From Magnetococcales bacterium WMHbin3 (GTDB lineage: Bacteria > Pseudomonadota > Magnetococcia > Magnetococcales > Magnetaquicoccaceae): DNA of 64,000 bases. The first letter of the stretch is position 1, and each line of letters opens with the position of its first letter. The translations under genes and the position numbers were made by a program. The notes below the pieces were generated by a model. The model did no database searches. It had not been told where the DNA came from and worked only from the letters and a program-made list of their open reading frames with translations. Where the stretch lies: assembly GCA_002753185.1 (NCBI GenBank), contig PDZX01000014.1:16908-80907 (forward strand), read 5' to 3'. Of the stretch, positions 11,801 to 19,716 are shown piece after piece.

Positions 11801-12885
11801 AACATATGACGGAAGGCAACATGGAACTGCAAGCCGTGCTGCAGGCCAGTGGCCTCTCCTTCCGGCAGTCCGCCGCAGAAATGGGTCAGGCCGCTTCCCA
11901 CATGGCCCACGCTCTCCAGACCTCCATCCGCTGGTCCGAGGAGAACCGTCAGGCCATGGAGGCCGTGATCCACTTCGCCAACAGCTTCGGTCAGGCGCAG
12001 AACCGCTTCGCGCAAATGATCCAGGCCCTGGAATCGGGCGCCATGATGATCGCCGTGGCCGGAGAACGACTGCAAGGCGGCAGCGACAAGATGGAGTCCG
12101 TCGCCAGGGAACTCTCCGCCACCCAGGAGACCGCACGCCAGACCCTCAACGCCATCCTCAAGGCCCACGAGCAACTGCGCGTCATCTGGCACAACTACGA
12201 AAACCGCTTCAGCCAGGTGGACACTTCGCTCGAACAGACCTTCAATCACCTCAACGACGGCCTGCAGGAGTTCGCGAACCGGGTGCTGCGCTTCATCTCC
12301 GGCGTGGACGACCAGATGGGCGGTATCACGGAAAAACTCGGCTACGTGATCGGCGACTTCGGCTCCAAACTGGACGACCTCAACGACACCATGAGCGGAT
12401 TTTTGGACAAGATGTCCGGCACCATCATTCAACCCATGCATGACGCCTCCGGGCAGATCCTCCAGGCTGGCGAGAAAATCCACGGTTCCCTCTCCAGCCT
12501 GTCGGGACTGGCCTCCACCCTCTCCCTGGCGCATGGAGAGGCCAGGGACGAATCGGCTCAGACACTGGCCAATATCACCGACACCCACGAACGCATGAAA
12601 ACCACCATCGCCATGATGCAAAAGCAGATGGATGTCACCCTGAACGAGCAACAGCAACGCTTTGAACAGGTGAACGCCTCGATGCAACAGACCATGGCCC
12701 ATATCAACAGCGATCTTTCCGACTTCTCCTCGGAAAAAATTCTTGAGTTCATCGGTGGCGTGGATGAACATATGGAAAATGTTTCAACCCAGTTGCGTGA
12801 CACAATCAGTGATTTGAATGGCAAACTGGACGAACTGAACGACATGATGGTGTTCGTGGTTAGAACCCAGTCCAATCAAGAGTGA
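8881..12885 (+). CDS. ZorA-like MotA/ExbB-family membrane protein with giant coiled-coil tail
   Basis: A 1334-residue inner-membrane protein. It starts at TTG 8881 behind AAGGAG with a 6-base gap; TTG 8884 is also possible. TM1 is ~16-36. TM2 and TM3 are ~140-165 and ~178-203, in the Gly-rich VPGFLTGGGIFGTFVGL and GGVSTAFIASVFGIGLS motifs typical of MotA/TolQ/ExbB proteins and of Zorya ZorA. After ~230 residues everything is predicted long helical tail of about 1100 residues, including six 36-residue repeats. Zorya ZorA also has a long cytoplasmic tail. With the MotB-like gene downstream it should form an ion-driven stator-like unit. ZorA is my preferred family; a generic MotA relative is the alternative. 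Confidence 0.8.
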   Translation: MLTELATFFAGSGGHYTLAILVIGGFMISFVMFYWQTNHITRHVRRALRLLSDIGQPAAMDHARRKMLLAQNWNRFVGVMESREMASFASAWAEFKKHLIMPTADAPRPIRTTVEPTLYFNERSIYFLNINSRLYDAVPGFLTGGGIFGTFVGLVAGISLAQSGMTAGPQEMRQAMQHLMGGVSTAFIASVFGIGLSIIFSVQEKRRQYAIGRLINQFSEELELSLEMATPENTAMSKLHAAQLEQIAELQKIGQLLKTAQGIPAIGAAAPRDLDTRIGSSLAPAMGKMFETLVKFQDNQKGAQKDALRDALAPVLDRLQETLTQKMSGMELAIHALIEHLRKGHEIPETETHDLQNRMDALSANLATLLRGSSEGVAERLDRAINVVVDVMRDLKAQHEDAQRHYTQLQTASSEKTDHSLDRFATTLDTRMDQQGIQLTATLREIVDALRMFQPKGEKTDGERQEILLPLSRAMNDLAEGMIGMRAAQNDLTAQLRDSSTGLAGRSERSLVEMAGMVKTLQSAILEMSNQMRDSSAGLAGRSERIMGEMAGAVRNMQSVFQEMTAQLRDSSNGLVGRSELSMSEMTRVAMNMQTALQEMASLVRDSSVGISGRQERALADLSAVASGMRNAQTELAALLRDSSAGFAGSLSRTITDLTSVADSMKTAQGEMVTLLRESSVGFSDRLNRTITDLSQASSTMMAVQQEMQRFFSSAPHLLMATEKLLQGMERFQDSIGDKMAALDQTRVATTRGIETGQEEMVRSLGQFMAQSRESMQQDSLQLNEALVKAGRLFLGATEKLEATMANLSSLFINSLNQFSSGATEVTAGMHHANDQLFARIGDSLLSLNLAVDDIRSSQEEMRGHFQASTSEVTTGMHQANELLVSRIGDVLRAINLAASELRAAREETQPVQVITQPETRMPFQGEEMQNRFEMLIGALSNLFERMEANTASTMHTIQAQHHSSASYFQQSQQHMTEGNMELQAVLQASGLSFRQSAAEMGQAASHMAHALQTSIRWSEENRQAMEAVIHFANSFGQAQNRFAQMIQALESGAMMIAVAGERLQGGSDKMESVARELSATQETARQTLNAILKAHEQLRVIWHNYENRFSQVDTSLEQTFNHLNDGLQEFANRVLRFISGVDDQMGGITEKLGYVIGDFGSKLDDLNDTMSGFLDKMSGTIIQPMHDASGQILQAGEKIHGSLSSLSGLASTLSLAHGEARDESAQTLANITDTHERMKTTIAMMQKQMDVTLNEQQQRFEQVNASMQQTMAHINSDLSDFSSEKILEFIGGVDEHMENVSTQLRDTISDLNGKLDELNDMMVFVVRTQSNQE
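10369..11016. repeat. 108-bp tandem repeat, six copies, in the ZorA-like tail
   Basis: Six exact-period units of 108 bp (36 residues) begin at 10369, 10477, 10585, 10693, 10801 and 10909. Each starts with R-(D/E)-S-S-x-G-(L/I/F) followed by a helical stretch (residues 497-712 of the protein). The first three units keep GRSE after the motif; the later ones diverge. The fixed 36-residue period suggests internal duplication that sets the tail length. Confidence 0.92.
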
Positions 12886-12898
12886 CGGGTGACCGATC

Positions 12899-13840
12899 AT
12901 GGCACAACGCATCCGGGAAACCAGAACCCCACAATACGTCGCCCTGGATTACTCCATCTCCATCAGCGATGTGATGTCGGCCCTGCTGTTCGTATTCATT
13001 GTCATCCTGATCATGTTCTCCTTCAACATGAGCACCTCGGAAAGCGATTTTCGCGAGGAGTACCAGCAGGCCGCCAAGGAACGGGAACGACTCGAACAGA
13101 TCAATACCGAGAAGGGGGAAAAACTGCAAAAACTGGAAACCAGTATTGCCGAATTGCGCGATCTGGCATCCAATCTCAAGAACGACTTCGACCTGCAACA
13201 GGCCCGCACCGCGCAACTGCTCTATCAACTGCTCACCGACATCCAACAGGAACTGATCAGCAAGGAGAACCTGCGCGTTCACATCGACCCCAACCTGGGC
13301 ATATTAAGGCTGCCGGACGAAATTCTCTTTCCACTCGGCTCCGCTCAGTTCGCAACCGGCGGCGAGGAGATTTTAAAGAAACTCGCCCGCGTCCTGGAAC
13401 ACCACCTGCCTTGCTATACCGGCAATCTCCATGAGGCCGTCCGGCCATCCTTCTGCCAGGAGCATCAATGGAATCCGGGCACCCTGGACGCGGTGTTCAT
13501 CGAGGGGCATACCGACAACATGCCCGTCAATGCCAAAACCTTCAGCAACAATCTCCATCTCTCCGGCATGCGGGCCATCCGCACTTATGAAACTCTGATG
13601 GCCGCTTCCACCAAGATGCCGCTCATGGATCTGCGTAACCAGAAGGGACAAACGGTGTTCGGCATCAGCGGCTATGGGGAGTACCGCCCGGTGGTAGCCC
13701 ATGCCACCCCAACCCCGGAACCGGCCAACCGCCGGATCGACTTTCGCTTTCTGCTGATCAATCCAAAACCGCCTGAGGCAAGCCCGCAATTTTTTGAGGG
13801 GCTTGACCGGTTGACCGAAAAGCTCGGAGCCTTGAAATGA
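12899..13840 (+). CDS. ZorB-like MotB/OmpA-family stator protein
   Basis: A 313-residue protein with one N-terminal membrane helix (~25-42) preceded by Asp D24 in the ISDVMSALLFVF motif. This is the position of the ion-carrying Asp in MotB, ExbD and ZorB. A coiled-coil linker (~50-110) follows. A C-terminal OmpA/MotB peptidoglycan-binding domain (~180-290) contains EGHTDN, the helix NLHLSGMRA, GYGEYRPV and the NRRIDFR motif. This architecture anchors a stator to the cell wall. It lies 13 bp downstream of the ZorA-like gene and overlaps the next gene by ATGA. Flagellar MotB is an alternative but the neighbours argue against it. Confidence 0.85.
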   Translation: MAQRIRETRTPQYVALDYSISISDVMSALLFVFIVILIMFSFNMSTSESDFREEYQQAAKERERLEQINTEKGEKLQKLETSIAELRDLASNLKNDFDLQQARTAQLLYQLLTDIQQELISKENLRVHIDPNLGILRLPDEILFPLGSAQFATGGEEILKKLARVLEHHLPCYTGNLHEAVRPSFCQEHQWNPGTLDAVFIEGHTDNMPVNAKTFSNNLHLSGMRAIRTYETLMAASTKMPLMDLRNQKGQTVFGISGYGEYRPVVAHATPTPEPANRRIDFRFLLINPKPPEASPQFFEGLDRLTEKLGALK

Positions 13841-15108
13841 GCCTCAAAGTCAGTCTGGCGCATCATCTGTATGCCTTCTCCCTCCCGCCGCATTTGACGG
13901 TGGAGTGGAAAACGGCACGCGCCGCAGAAGAGATCGACCGTCTGTTCGCCTCGCTCGCCAATGCCAGGCCCATCGAACGCGAGAGTCGGGAAAAGAACCG
14001 GGAACGGATCCTCGATCATTTCCGCCAGCACCGCTCCCTGGCCGGACTGCCGCTCCGCTTTCTGAGACAGGCGCCCTGGTTTCTCTTCGAGACGGATGCC
14101 GAAGGGGCGAGACCGGTGGATGATCCCGAATTTCGCGCGGCCTGGCGTGCCTGGTTTGTCGGCCATGCCACCACCGGCACCGCAATCTCCCTGCTGCACA
14201 ATCTCCTGCTGCACGCCCCTGGTCAGGAACAGGTGGCGTTCTGGAAGGAAGATCTGGAGCGGCTGCTGGCGCAAGGCAAACACCCGCAACTTGCCGCATG
14301 GAAGGAGCGTTGCGAACGGTTTCATCTGTTGGAACCCGATGGGCCCATGACATTCGCCAGCGCCCTGTATCGCGGGGAGGCCACGTTGCATGAACTTTGC
14401 CAGCAGGCCGGACTGCAAGGGGATCTGGCCACCGGGGGATTCGTGCGGCGTGGCCTGACGCATTTGCTGGAGATGATGGGCCGCTATGCCGAAAAGGACG
14501 GCCTGCGCCACGAAGAATTGAAAACCCTCTTGCACGGACTGCGCGATCAGCAGGGCCGTTTTCGCACGCTGGTCAGCGGCTTCGCCACGCGCCTGGCCGA
14601 AGTCCTGCTGCGCCCGTTCCAGGATCGGGAGGCGGAAACCAAATTGCGCAATATGGTGCGGGATTTTCTGCTCGGCTATCTGGGCGACCCCCGCACCCAC
14701 CCGGCGGCCTGGCAGGGGGTGCCACCCGAGGCGCGTGCCGTTATCCTGGCCTGGCTGGCGGGCAGACCGAAGCAGATCGATGACAAGCTCAGACTTTTCA
14801 TCCAGGAGGCGAACAGGCAATTGGCCGACCTGGAGACCGATTTGTACCAGATGCAAAGCCAGGGCCAGGCCACCCCGGACCCGGTCTTGCAGCGGGCCAT
14901 GCAGCGCCTGCACGGCATCGTAGGGGTTGCGGAATTTTTCAATCTTTTCGATGTGATCGAGCTCAGCCACGCCATGGAGACCACCCTCGGTGGCTTGCGC
15001 GCCAGGAGCATCCCCTGGTCCGCCGGGTTGCCCGAGCGGCTCATTCGGGAACATGGTGAATTGCGGGAACAGCTCAATGCGTTGCCTGGCATGGTGCCGA
15101 TTCGATAG
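13837..15108 (+). CDS. ZorC-like EH-signature protein fused to a degenerate Hpt domain
   Basis: A 423-residue soluble protein with no membrane helix. Residues ~45-240 carry an Arg/Leu/Trp-rich pattern (LPLRFLRQAPW, AAWKERCERFHLLEPDGP) that I associate with the EH-signature domain of Zorya ZorC, the soluble DNA-binding component. This assignment rests on motif memory and gene order. Residues ~300-405 look like an Hpt helical bundle where the phospho-His is Gln (Q356, in QRLHGIVGVAEF). It shares the G(V/A)AE(F/Y)xNL motif with the Hpt-like domain of the 6101-8056 protein. The start overlaps the ZorB-like stop (ATGA), and a regulator gene follows 17 bp later. Fusion of ZorC with an Hpt-like module looks unusual. 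Confidence 0.62.
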   Translation: MSLKVSLAHHLYAFSLPPHLTVEWKTARAAEEIDRLFASLANARPIERESREKNRERILDHFRQHRSLAGLPLRFLRQAPWFLFETDAEGARPVDDPEFRAAWRAWFVGHATTGTAISLLHNLLLHAPGQEQVAFWKEDLERLLAQGKHPQLAAWKERCERFHLLEPDGPMTFASALYRGEATLHELCQQAGLQGDLATGGFVRRGLTHLLEMMGRYAEKDGLRHEELKTLLHGLRDQQGRFRTLVSGFATRLAEVLLRPFQDREAETKLRNMVRDFLLGYLGDPRTHPAAWQGVPPEARAVILAWLAGRPKQIDDKLRLFIQEANRQLADLETDLYQMQSQGQATPDPVLQRAMQRLHGIVGVAEFFNLFDVIELSHAMETTLGGLRARSIPWSAGLPERLIREHGELREQLNALPGMVPIR

Positions 15109-15125
15109 GAGGAGAGAGGACGGAC

Positions 15126-15548
15126 ATGCAACCGATAAAAATTTTGATTGTCGATGATCATCTGCATGGCAGGCAGTTGTTGCATGCCATACTGCGCCCT
15201 TTCGGCCACTGCGACCTGGCCGAAAACGGCATGGATGCCGTTGTCCTCGTTGAGGACGCCTTGCGTCATAATGCACATTATGATTTGATTCTATTGGATA
15301 TCATGATGCCGGAAATGAACGGGCAAGCGGCCCTGCACGCGATACGTGCTGCGGAACGTGACCTTGGCATGGCAGGCAACAAGGAAGCGGTCATTTTCAT
15401 GGTGACAGGCGTCAGTTCGACGCCCGCCGTCATCGAGGCTTTTTTCAAGGGCTATTGCACGGATTATTTGACCAAGCCGATCACCCGGCAAATATTGCTC
15501 GATAAGTTGCAGGAATATCGTTTGATTGCTCCTGACATGGAATCTTGA
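15126..15548 (+). CDS. CheY-like single-domain response regulator
   Basis: A 140-residue receiver-only protein behind a strong GGAGGAGAG ribosome binding site. It has the acidic pair in IVDDH, phospho-Asp D58 in LLDIMMP, and the conserved Lys in DYLTKPITR. It is the closest relative in the window of the 4736-5152 regulator, sharing the FKGxCTDYLTKPxTR block. As the last gene of the cluster it may be the phospho-acceptor that reports to, or is read by, the degenerate Hpt domains of its neighbours; this is inference. The 43-bp gap to feoB leaves open whether transcription continues. Confidence 0.92.
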   Translation: MQPIKILIVDDHLHGRQLLHAILRPFGHCDLAENGMDAVVLVEDALRHNAHYDLILLDIMMPEMNGQAALHAIRAAERDLGMAGNKEAVIFMVTGVSSTPAVIEAFFKGYCTDYLTKPITRQILLDKLQEYRLIAPDMES

Positions 15549-15591
15549 AATCCAACCGGCAAATCGTTCGTTTATGAATGGAGTCGTTTTA

Positions 15592-17724
15592 ATGCTTTCT
15601 CAGTCGTCTTTTTCTGTCGGCCTCATCGGCAATCCGAATAGTGGAAAAACCACGATTTTCAATCGACTGTGCCACGCGAAGGACCCGGTTGGTAATTATC
15701 CGCGCGTGACGGTTGTCCCCAAGAAGCGTCAGTTCGTTCATGAGCAACGGACGTTTCATCTGACGGACCTGCCGGGTCTGTATGCCCTGACCACCCAAAC
15801 CCCAGAGGAAAGCGCGGCGCGGGATTTTATTCATGCCGACCAGGCGGACATCCTCGTCAACGTGCTGGATGCCGGCAATCTCGAACGCTCCCTGTTTCTG
15901 ACCAGCCAATTGATGGAATTGGGAAAACCGATCCTCTTCATTCTCAACATGATCGACGAGGCGGAACGCAAACGGCTGCAAATCGACATCCCTGCCCTTG
16001 CCATCCTGCTGGGAGGACCGGTCCTGCCGGTCAACGGCGTCACCGGTCAAGGCCTGGAGGCATTCAAGACTGCCTTGCTGGAGGTGGCCTCCAGGCAGCA
16101 TCATCCCGCCCCGCGCGTCCACCCATACGATGATCATCTTGCAGCGGCCATCGATCGGATTCAGGAGCGCATACGGGAATTGCACCCGGACAAAATGGCG
16201 GCCCACCAAACCCGCTGGCTGGCCATCAAACTCCTGGAAGGAGACGATGCCCTGCTGCACCGGGAAGGGGATCACACCCATCTGCTGGAAATGGTGCGCA
16301 GGGAACGTTATGACCTGGCCAGGGAACATGGCGGCGAATGCGAGATGCTTTTTGCCGACGCGCGCTACGGTTTTGTGCATGAACTGATCCTCGCCACCGT
16401 GTACCAGGAACCGGACACAGCCAATCGCATGGACCTGACCCGCCGGGTGGATGCCCTGCTGCTGCACCGTTTCGCCGGTTTGCCCATTTTTGTCGGTCTG
16501 TTGTGGGTGATGTTCGAATCGACGTTCACCCTGGGAAAATACCCCACCGGCTGGATCGAGACGCTGGTCGGGTGGATCAAGGAGTGGGTCGGAGCCGCCA
16601 TCCCGGACGGGATGGTCCATGATCTGGCGGTGAACGGAGTGCTGGCCGGGGTGGGAGGGACCATCATTTTTCTGCCCAACATCGTGATTCTTTTTTTCTT
16701 CATGGCGATGTTCAGCGAAACCGGCTATCTGACCAGAGCCGCGTTTCTGATGGATCGGTTGATGCATGCCTTTGGCTTGCATGGCAAGGCCATGATCCCG
16801 ATGGTGATCGGCTTTGGTTGCAATGTCCCGGCGGTGATGGCCACGCGCACCATCGAAAGCCATCGCGCCCGCCTGATCACCATTCTGGTCAATCCGTTCA
16901 TGCTGTGTGCCGCCCGTCTGCCGGTCTTCATCCTGTTTGCAGGGGCATTTTTCAGTGAGATGGCTGGCACCATGGTGTTTTTGATGTACATGATCAGCAT
17001 CGCCATGGCCATGGTGGCCTCCGTCCTGTTGAACAAAATGCTGCCAGTCGGGGATAATGAAACTTTCATCATGGAATTGCCACCCTATCGCAAGCCAACC
17101 ATGCGTGCGCTGCTGGTGCATATGTGGGACAATGCTTTGGATTTTTTGCAAAAAATTACAGGTGTGATATTGGTTGGTTCGGTTGTCCTCTGGTTCCTGA
17201 AGGAATTTCCCAAAACCGTGGAATGGAGCACGAATTATCAGGGACAAATCGAGCAACTGCAAAGCCAACCCGAAAACGCGCAACAGCAGGAAGCGCTTGC
17301 CAACTTGACGCGACAAAGGGACCAGGAAGCCCTGTCACGCAGTTACCTTGGGCGCATTGCCCACAGCGTATCCCCGGTTTTTGCGCCTTTGGATCTGACA
17401 TGGCGGGATACGGTGGCCATCCTGACCGGCCTGATGGCCAAGGAGGTGGTGGTGGCCAGTTACGCCGTGCTCTATGCCCAGGACCGTGAGAATGCCGCCA
17501 AATCGGCATCGCTCCAGGAGGTTCTTGGCAAGACCATGTCGCCGTTGGTGGCGTTTGCCTTCATGGTCTTTGCGTTGCTGTATTCCCCCTGCCTGGCGAC
17601 CATCGCCACCATTCGCAAGGAAACCGGCGGCTGGAAATGGGCGGGTTTCTCGGTGGCGTTTTCCATGGTGTTTGCCTGGTGCCTGGCTTATGGCATCGTT
17701 TCGATCGGGCACATGATCGCATGA
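15592..17724 (+). CDS. feoB: Ferrous iron transporter FeoB
   Basis: A 710-residue GTP-gated Fe(II) inner-membrane transporter. The N-terminal G domain has G1 (GNPNSGKTT, residues 13-21), G3 (DLPG) and G4 (NMID). The core has the paired gate repeats, with GFGCNVPAVMATRTIES and NPFMLCAARLPVF motifs, and about eight membrane helices. I start at ATG 15592, which has GGAG eight bases upstream; the ATG at 15574 lacks a site. No feoA is visible on either side. The next small gene overlaps the stop by ATGA and encodes a FeoB-associated Cys-rich peptide. It follows the Zorya-like cluster by 43 bp with no visible terminator. Confidence 0.96.
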   Translation: MLSQSSFSVGLIGNPNSGKTTIFNRLCHAKDPVGNYPRVTVVPKKRQFVHEQRTFHLTDLPGLYALTTQTPEESAARDFIHADQADILVNVLDAGNLERSLFLTSQLMELGKPILFILNMIDEAERKRLQIDIPALAILLGGPVLPVNGVTGQGLEAFKTALLEVASRQHHPAPRVHPYDDHLAAAIDRIQERIRELHPDKMAAHQTRWLAIKLLEGDDALLHREGDHTHLLEMVRRERYDLAREHGGECEMLFADARYGFVHELILATVYQEPDTANRMDLTRRVDALLLHRFAGLPIFVGLLWVMFESTFTLGKYPTGWIETLVGWIKEWVGAAIPDGMVHDLAVNGVLAGVGGTIIFLPNIVILFFFMAMFSETGYLTRAAFLMDRLMHAFGLHGKAMIPMVIGFGCNVPAVMATRTIESHRARLITILVNPFMLCAARLPVFILFAGAFFSEMAGTMVFLMYMISIAMAMVASVLLNKMLPVGDNETFIMELPPYRKPTMRALLVHMWDNALDFLQKITGVILVGSVVLWFLKEFPKTVEWSTNYQGQIEQLQSQPENAQQQEALANLTRQRDQEALSRSYLGRIAHSVSPVFAPLDLTWRDTVAILTGLMAKEVVVASYAVLYAQDRENAAKSASLQEVLGKTMSPLVAFAFMVFALLYSPCLATIATIRKETGGWKWAGFSVAFSMVFAWCLAYGIVSIGHMIA

Positions 17725-17882
17725 ACGCGGACAATCCCTGGGACACGGCGGTTCTGATCGTCATTTTCGCGCTTTGCCTGCTGTACATTGCACGGCGTAT
17801 CCGAACGATGTTCGCGAAGGAGCAATCCGGCAAATCCAGTTGCCGGGGGTGTTGCAACCGAGGGTCCGATTGTACCGGATGA
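17721..17882 (+). CDS. FeoB-associated Cys-rich membrane protein
   Basis: A 53-residue peptide with one N-terminal transmembrane helix (~9-25) followed by a basic stretch and a short tail with four Cys (CRGCC and a final C). This matches the small FeoB-associated Cys-rich family (FeoB_associated, sometimes compared with FeoC). The ATGA overlap with feoB supports translational coupling. The Cys tail could bind iron or a cluster; the role is not settled for the family. Confidence 0.8.
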   Translation: MNADNPWDTAVLIVIFALCLLYIARRIRTMFAKEQSGKSSCRGCCNRGSDCTG

Positions 17883-18363
17883 ATCGGCGGGTCATTTAGA
17901 ACGATTCGCCTTCAAATCCGTAGGGCAACCTGGTGTCTATGAGTGCAAGCCTCAATCAAACGAGCCTATTCGGGTGATTTTTTTGAATGAACTTGAAAAT
18001 GTGCCCAGGAATGCTCCACTTGAATGTTTCGCTTCGAGCATTGAAGAACGAAAAAAGGCGTTTGAGGCGGTAGTTGAAGCTGGACTAATCCGTGTATCTA
18101 CACCATTCCACTACATTATGAGTGGCCTTAGAAGCACCGTCATGCGTAATGCATTGCGACATCTCGATAACGCAGGCATCACGCCCGACTCCGTTATGCG
18201 GATGGGGAGAGGTCTTCGCGGACAGGATGTGATGGTAGATTTGTTCATGATGACGGTTGGTCGCCTCGACGCATGGCCGGCGAACACATTAAAATCAAAT
18301 CAATGGACGGTGGGCACCGGATCGTCGTTCGTTTCCCTTGACATGCCGACGGTAAATCTATAG
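17788..18363 (+). CDS. Hypothetical ORF, start uncertain, possible remnant
   Basis: A frame of up to 191 codons. The first ~30 codons overlap the FeoB-associated gene in another frame and look non-coding, so the credible part is about 17880-18363 with no good start codon; it may be a 5'-truncated remnant. Base composition is visibly less GC-rich than its neighbours, suggesting different ancestry. The protein looks like a mixed helical/strand domain with no motif I recognise. About 207 bp with no clear gene follow before the FIST gene. Confidence 0.35.
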   Translation: MHGVSERCSRRSNPANPVAGGVATEGPIVPDESAGHLERFAFKSVGQPGVYECKPQSNEPIRVIFLNELENVPRNAPLECFASSIEERKKAFEAVVEAGLIRVSTPFHYIMSGLRSTVMRNALRHLDNAGITPDSVMRMGRGLRGQDVMVDLFMMTVGRLDAWPANTLKSNQWTVGTGSSFVSLDMPTVNL

Positions 18364-18570
18364 AGTTTACAGAAGTTGGATCATGCCGGGATACAGTCGG
18401 GAATGGATCGCCCCATTATGTCTGGAATGGTCGCGGCATGCCTTGCAACGATTGAAAAATGGCCCCCAGGTATAGTCAGGAAGTAAAAGCCCTTGGCTCT
18501 GCCGGGGATTGTCATTGCCTTTCGAGCATCAAGTGACAAAGACATAACGGCGCGCGGAGTCGAACGGATC

Positions 18571-19716
18571 ATGGAAGTCGCACAGGTGCAATTTCGCCAG
18601 GGAGTCGTGGACCCCGTGCTCCTGGAACCGCTGCAACGTCTGAATCCCATGCTGGTCCTCGTGTTTGCCGACAGGTGCCACCTTCAGGGGGCCACCGTGG
18701 AGGCCATGTGTCGGACTGCGTTTCCGGATGCGCATTGCGTGGGGGTTTCAACCGCCGGAGAAATCTCCGCACAGGGCGTCCATGATGCCTCGTGCCTGGT
18801 CACTGCGTTGCGTTTTGACCGGGGTGGCGTGCGGGTCGTCACGACCGCAGTGACGACCCCGGCAGACTCCCGATCGGCCGGCATGACGATCGGCGCGGGG
18901 TTGCGCAGCGCCAATTTGCGTGGCGTCCTGCTTTTCGCCCCCGGCAGACAGGTCGATGGCAGCGATCTGCTCGCCGGGATGCGAACCGTGATGGGGGAAG
19001 AGACGGTCATCGTCGGCGGCCTCTCCTGGTCGGAAGAGAGCGTCGGCCACGCCCTGATCCGTACCAACGCCGGAGTCGACGGGCAACAGGTCGTGGCCGT
19101 GGGCCTGTATGGCGAGGCCGTGACGGTTCATGCCTGCTCTCGCGGCGGCTGGGGACCTTTCGGTCCATTGCGCAAAGTGACCCGCTGTACCGGAAACCTG
19201 TTGCTGGAACTGGACGGCGAGCCGGCCTTGACGCTCTACAACCGCTACCTGGGAGAATACGCCAAGGATCTGCCCGAATCCGGTTTGCGCTTTCCCTTCG
19301 AAATGCGGGTTGCCAACGCCACCGCCGATGGCCTGATCCGTACCGTGCTCGCTGTCGATCCGCATCGGGGAGGGTTGCTCCTGGGCGGCGAGATCGATCC
19401 TGCAGGAGAAATGCGTCTCATGCATGTCACCCCCGCCAAACTGGTCAGCGGCGCCGAACAGGCTGCGGAATGGATCGTGACGCACGCGTCGGTCACCCCT
19501 CCCGGTCTCGGCCTGCTGATTAGCTGCGTGGGACGCAAGCTGATCATGGGGGACCAGATCGCCGAAGAGACGGAGGCGGTTCGTCACTGGCTCGGCCATC
19601 ATCACCAGGTGGCGGGCTTCTATGCCCATGGCGAGATCGGGCCGCTTGCAGAGAGCCGACGCTGCGAGTTGCACAACCTGACCATGACGGTCGCTCTGAT
19701 CGTCGAAGATGTCTGA
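18571..19716 (+). CDS. FIST-domain sensory protein
   Basis: A 381-residue soluble protein with FIST N (residues ~25-215) and FIST C (~225-365) regions. Visible traits are the GVSTAGEIS motif early on, the GRQVDGSDLLAG segment, GGLSWSEE, and C-terminal SCVGRKL followed by VAGFYAHGEIGP. FIST proteins are thought to sense small ligands, possibly amino acids, and to feed kinases or cyclases. I chose ATG 18571 because the protein then begins at the usual family start and has GGAG upstream; an upstream GTG-type start would add about 26 unlikely residues. The gene overlaps the following kinase by 8 bp. Confidence 0.9.
   Translation: MEVAQVQFRQGVVDPVLLEPLQRLNPMLVLVFADRCHLQGATVEAMCRTAFPDAHCVGVSTAGEISAQGVHDASCLVTALRFDRGGVRVVTTAVTTPADSRSAGMTIGAGLRSANLRGVLLFAPGRQVDGSDLLAGMRTVMGEETVIVGGLSWSEESVGHALIRTNAGVDGQQVVAVGLYGEAVTVHACSRGGWGPFGPLRKVTRCTGNLLLELDGEPALTLYNRYLGEYAKDLPESGLRFPFEMRVANATADGLIRTVLAVDPHRGGLLLGGEIDPAGEMRLMHVTPAKLVSGAEQAAEWIVTHASVTPPGLGLLISCVGRKLIMGDQIAEETEAVRHWLGHHHQVAGFYAHGEIGPLAESRRCELHNLTMTVALIVEDV

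Noticed and set aside
9964..12771. A ~935-codon open frame on the minus strand opposite the ZorA-like gene.
   Set aside because: It is a shadow of a high-GC, coiled-coil gene; the plus-strand protein has clear family motifs.
12899..13840. MotB-like gene considered as the flagellar motB.
   Set aside because: Neighbouring genes are Zorya-like and signalling; the flagellar operon is 40 kb away.
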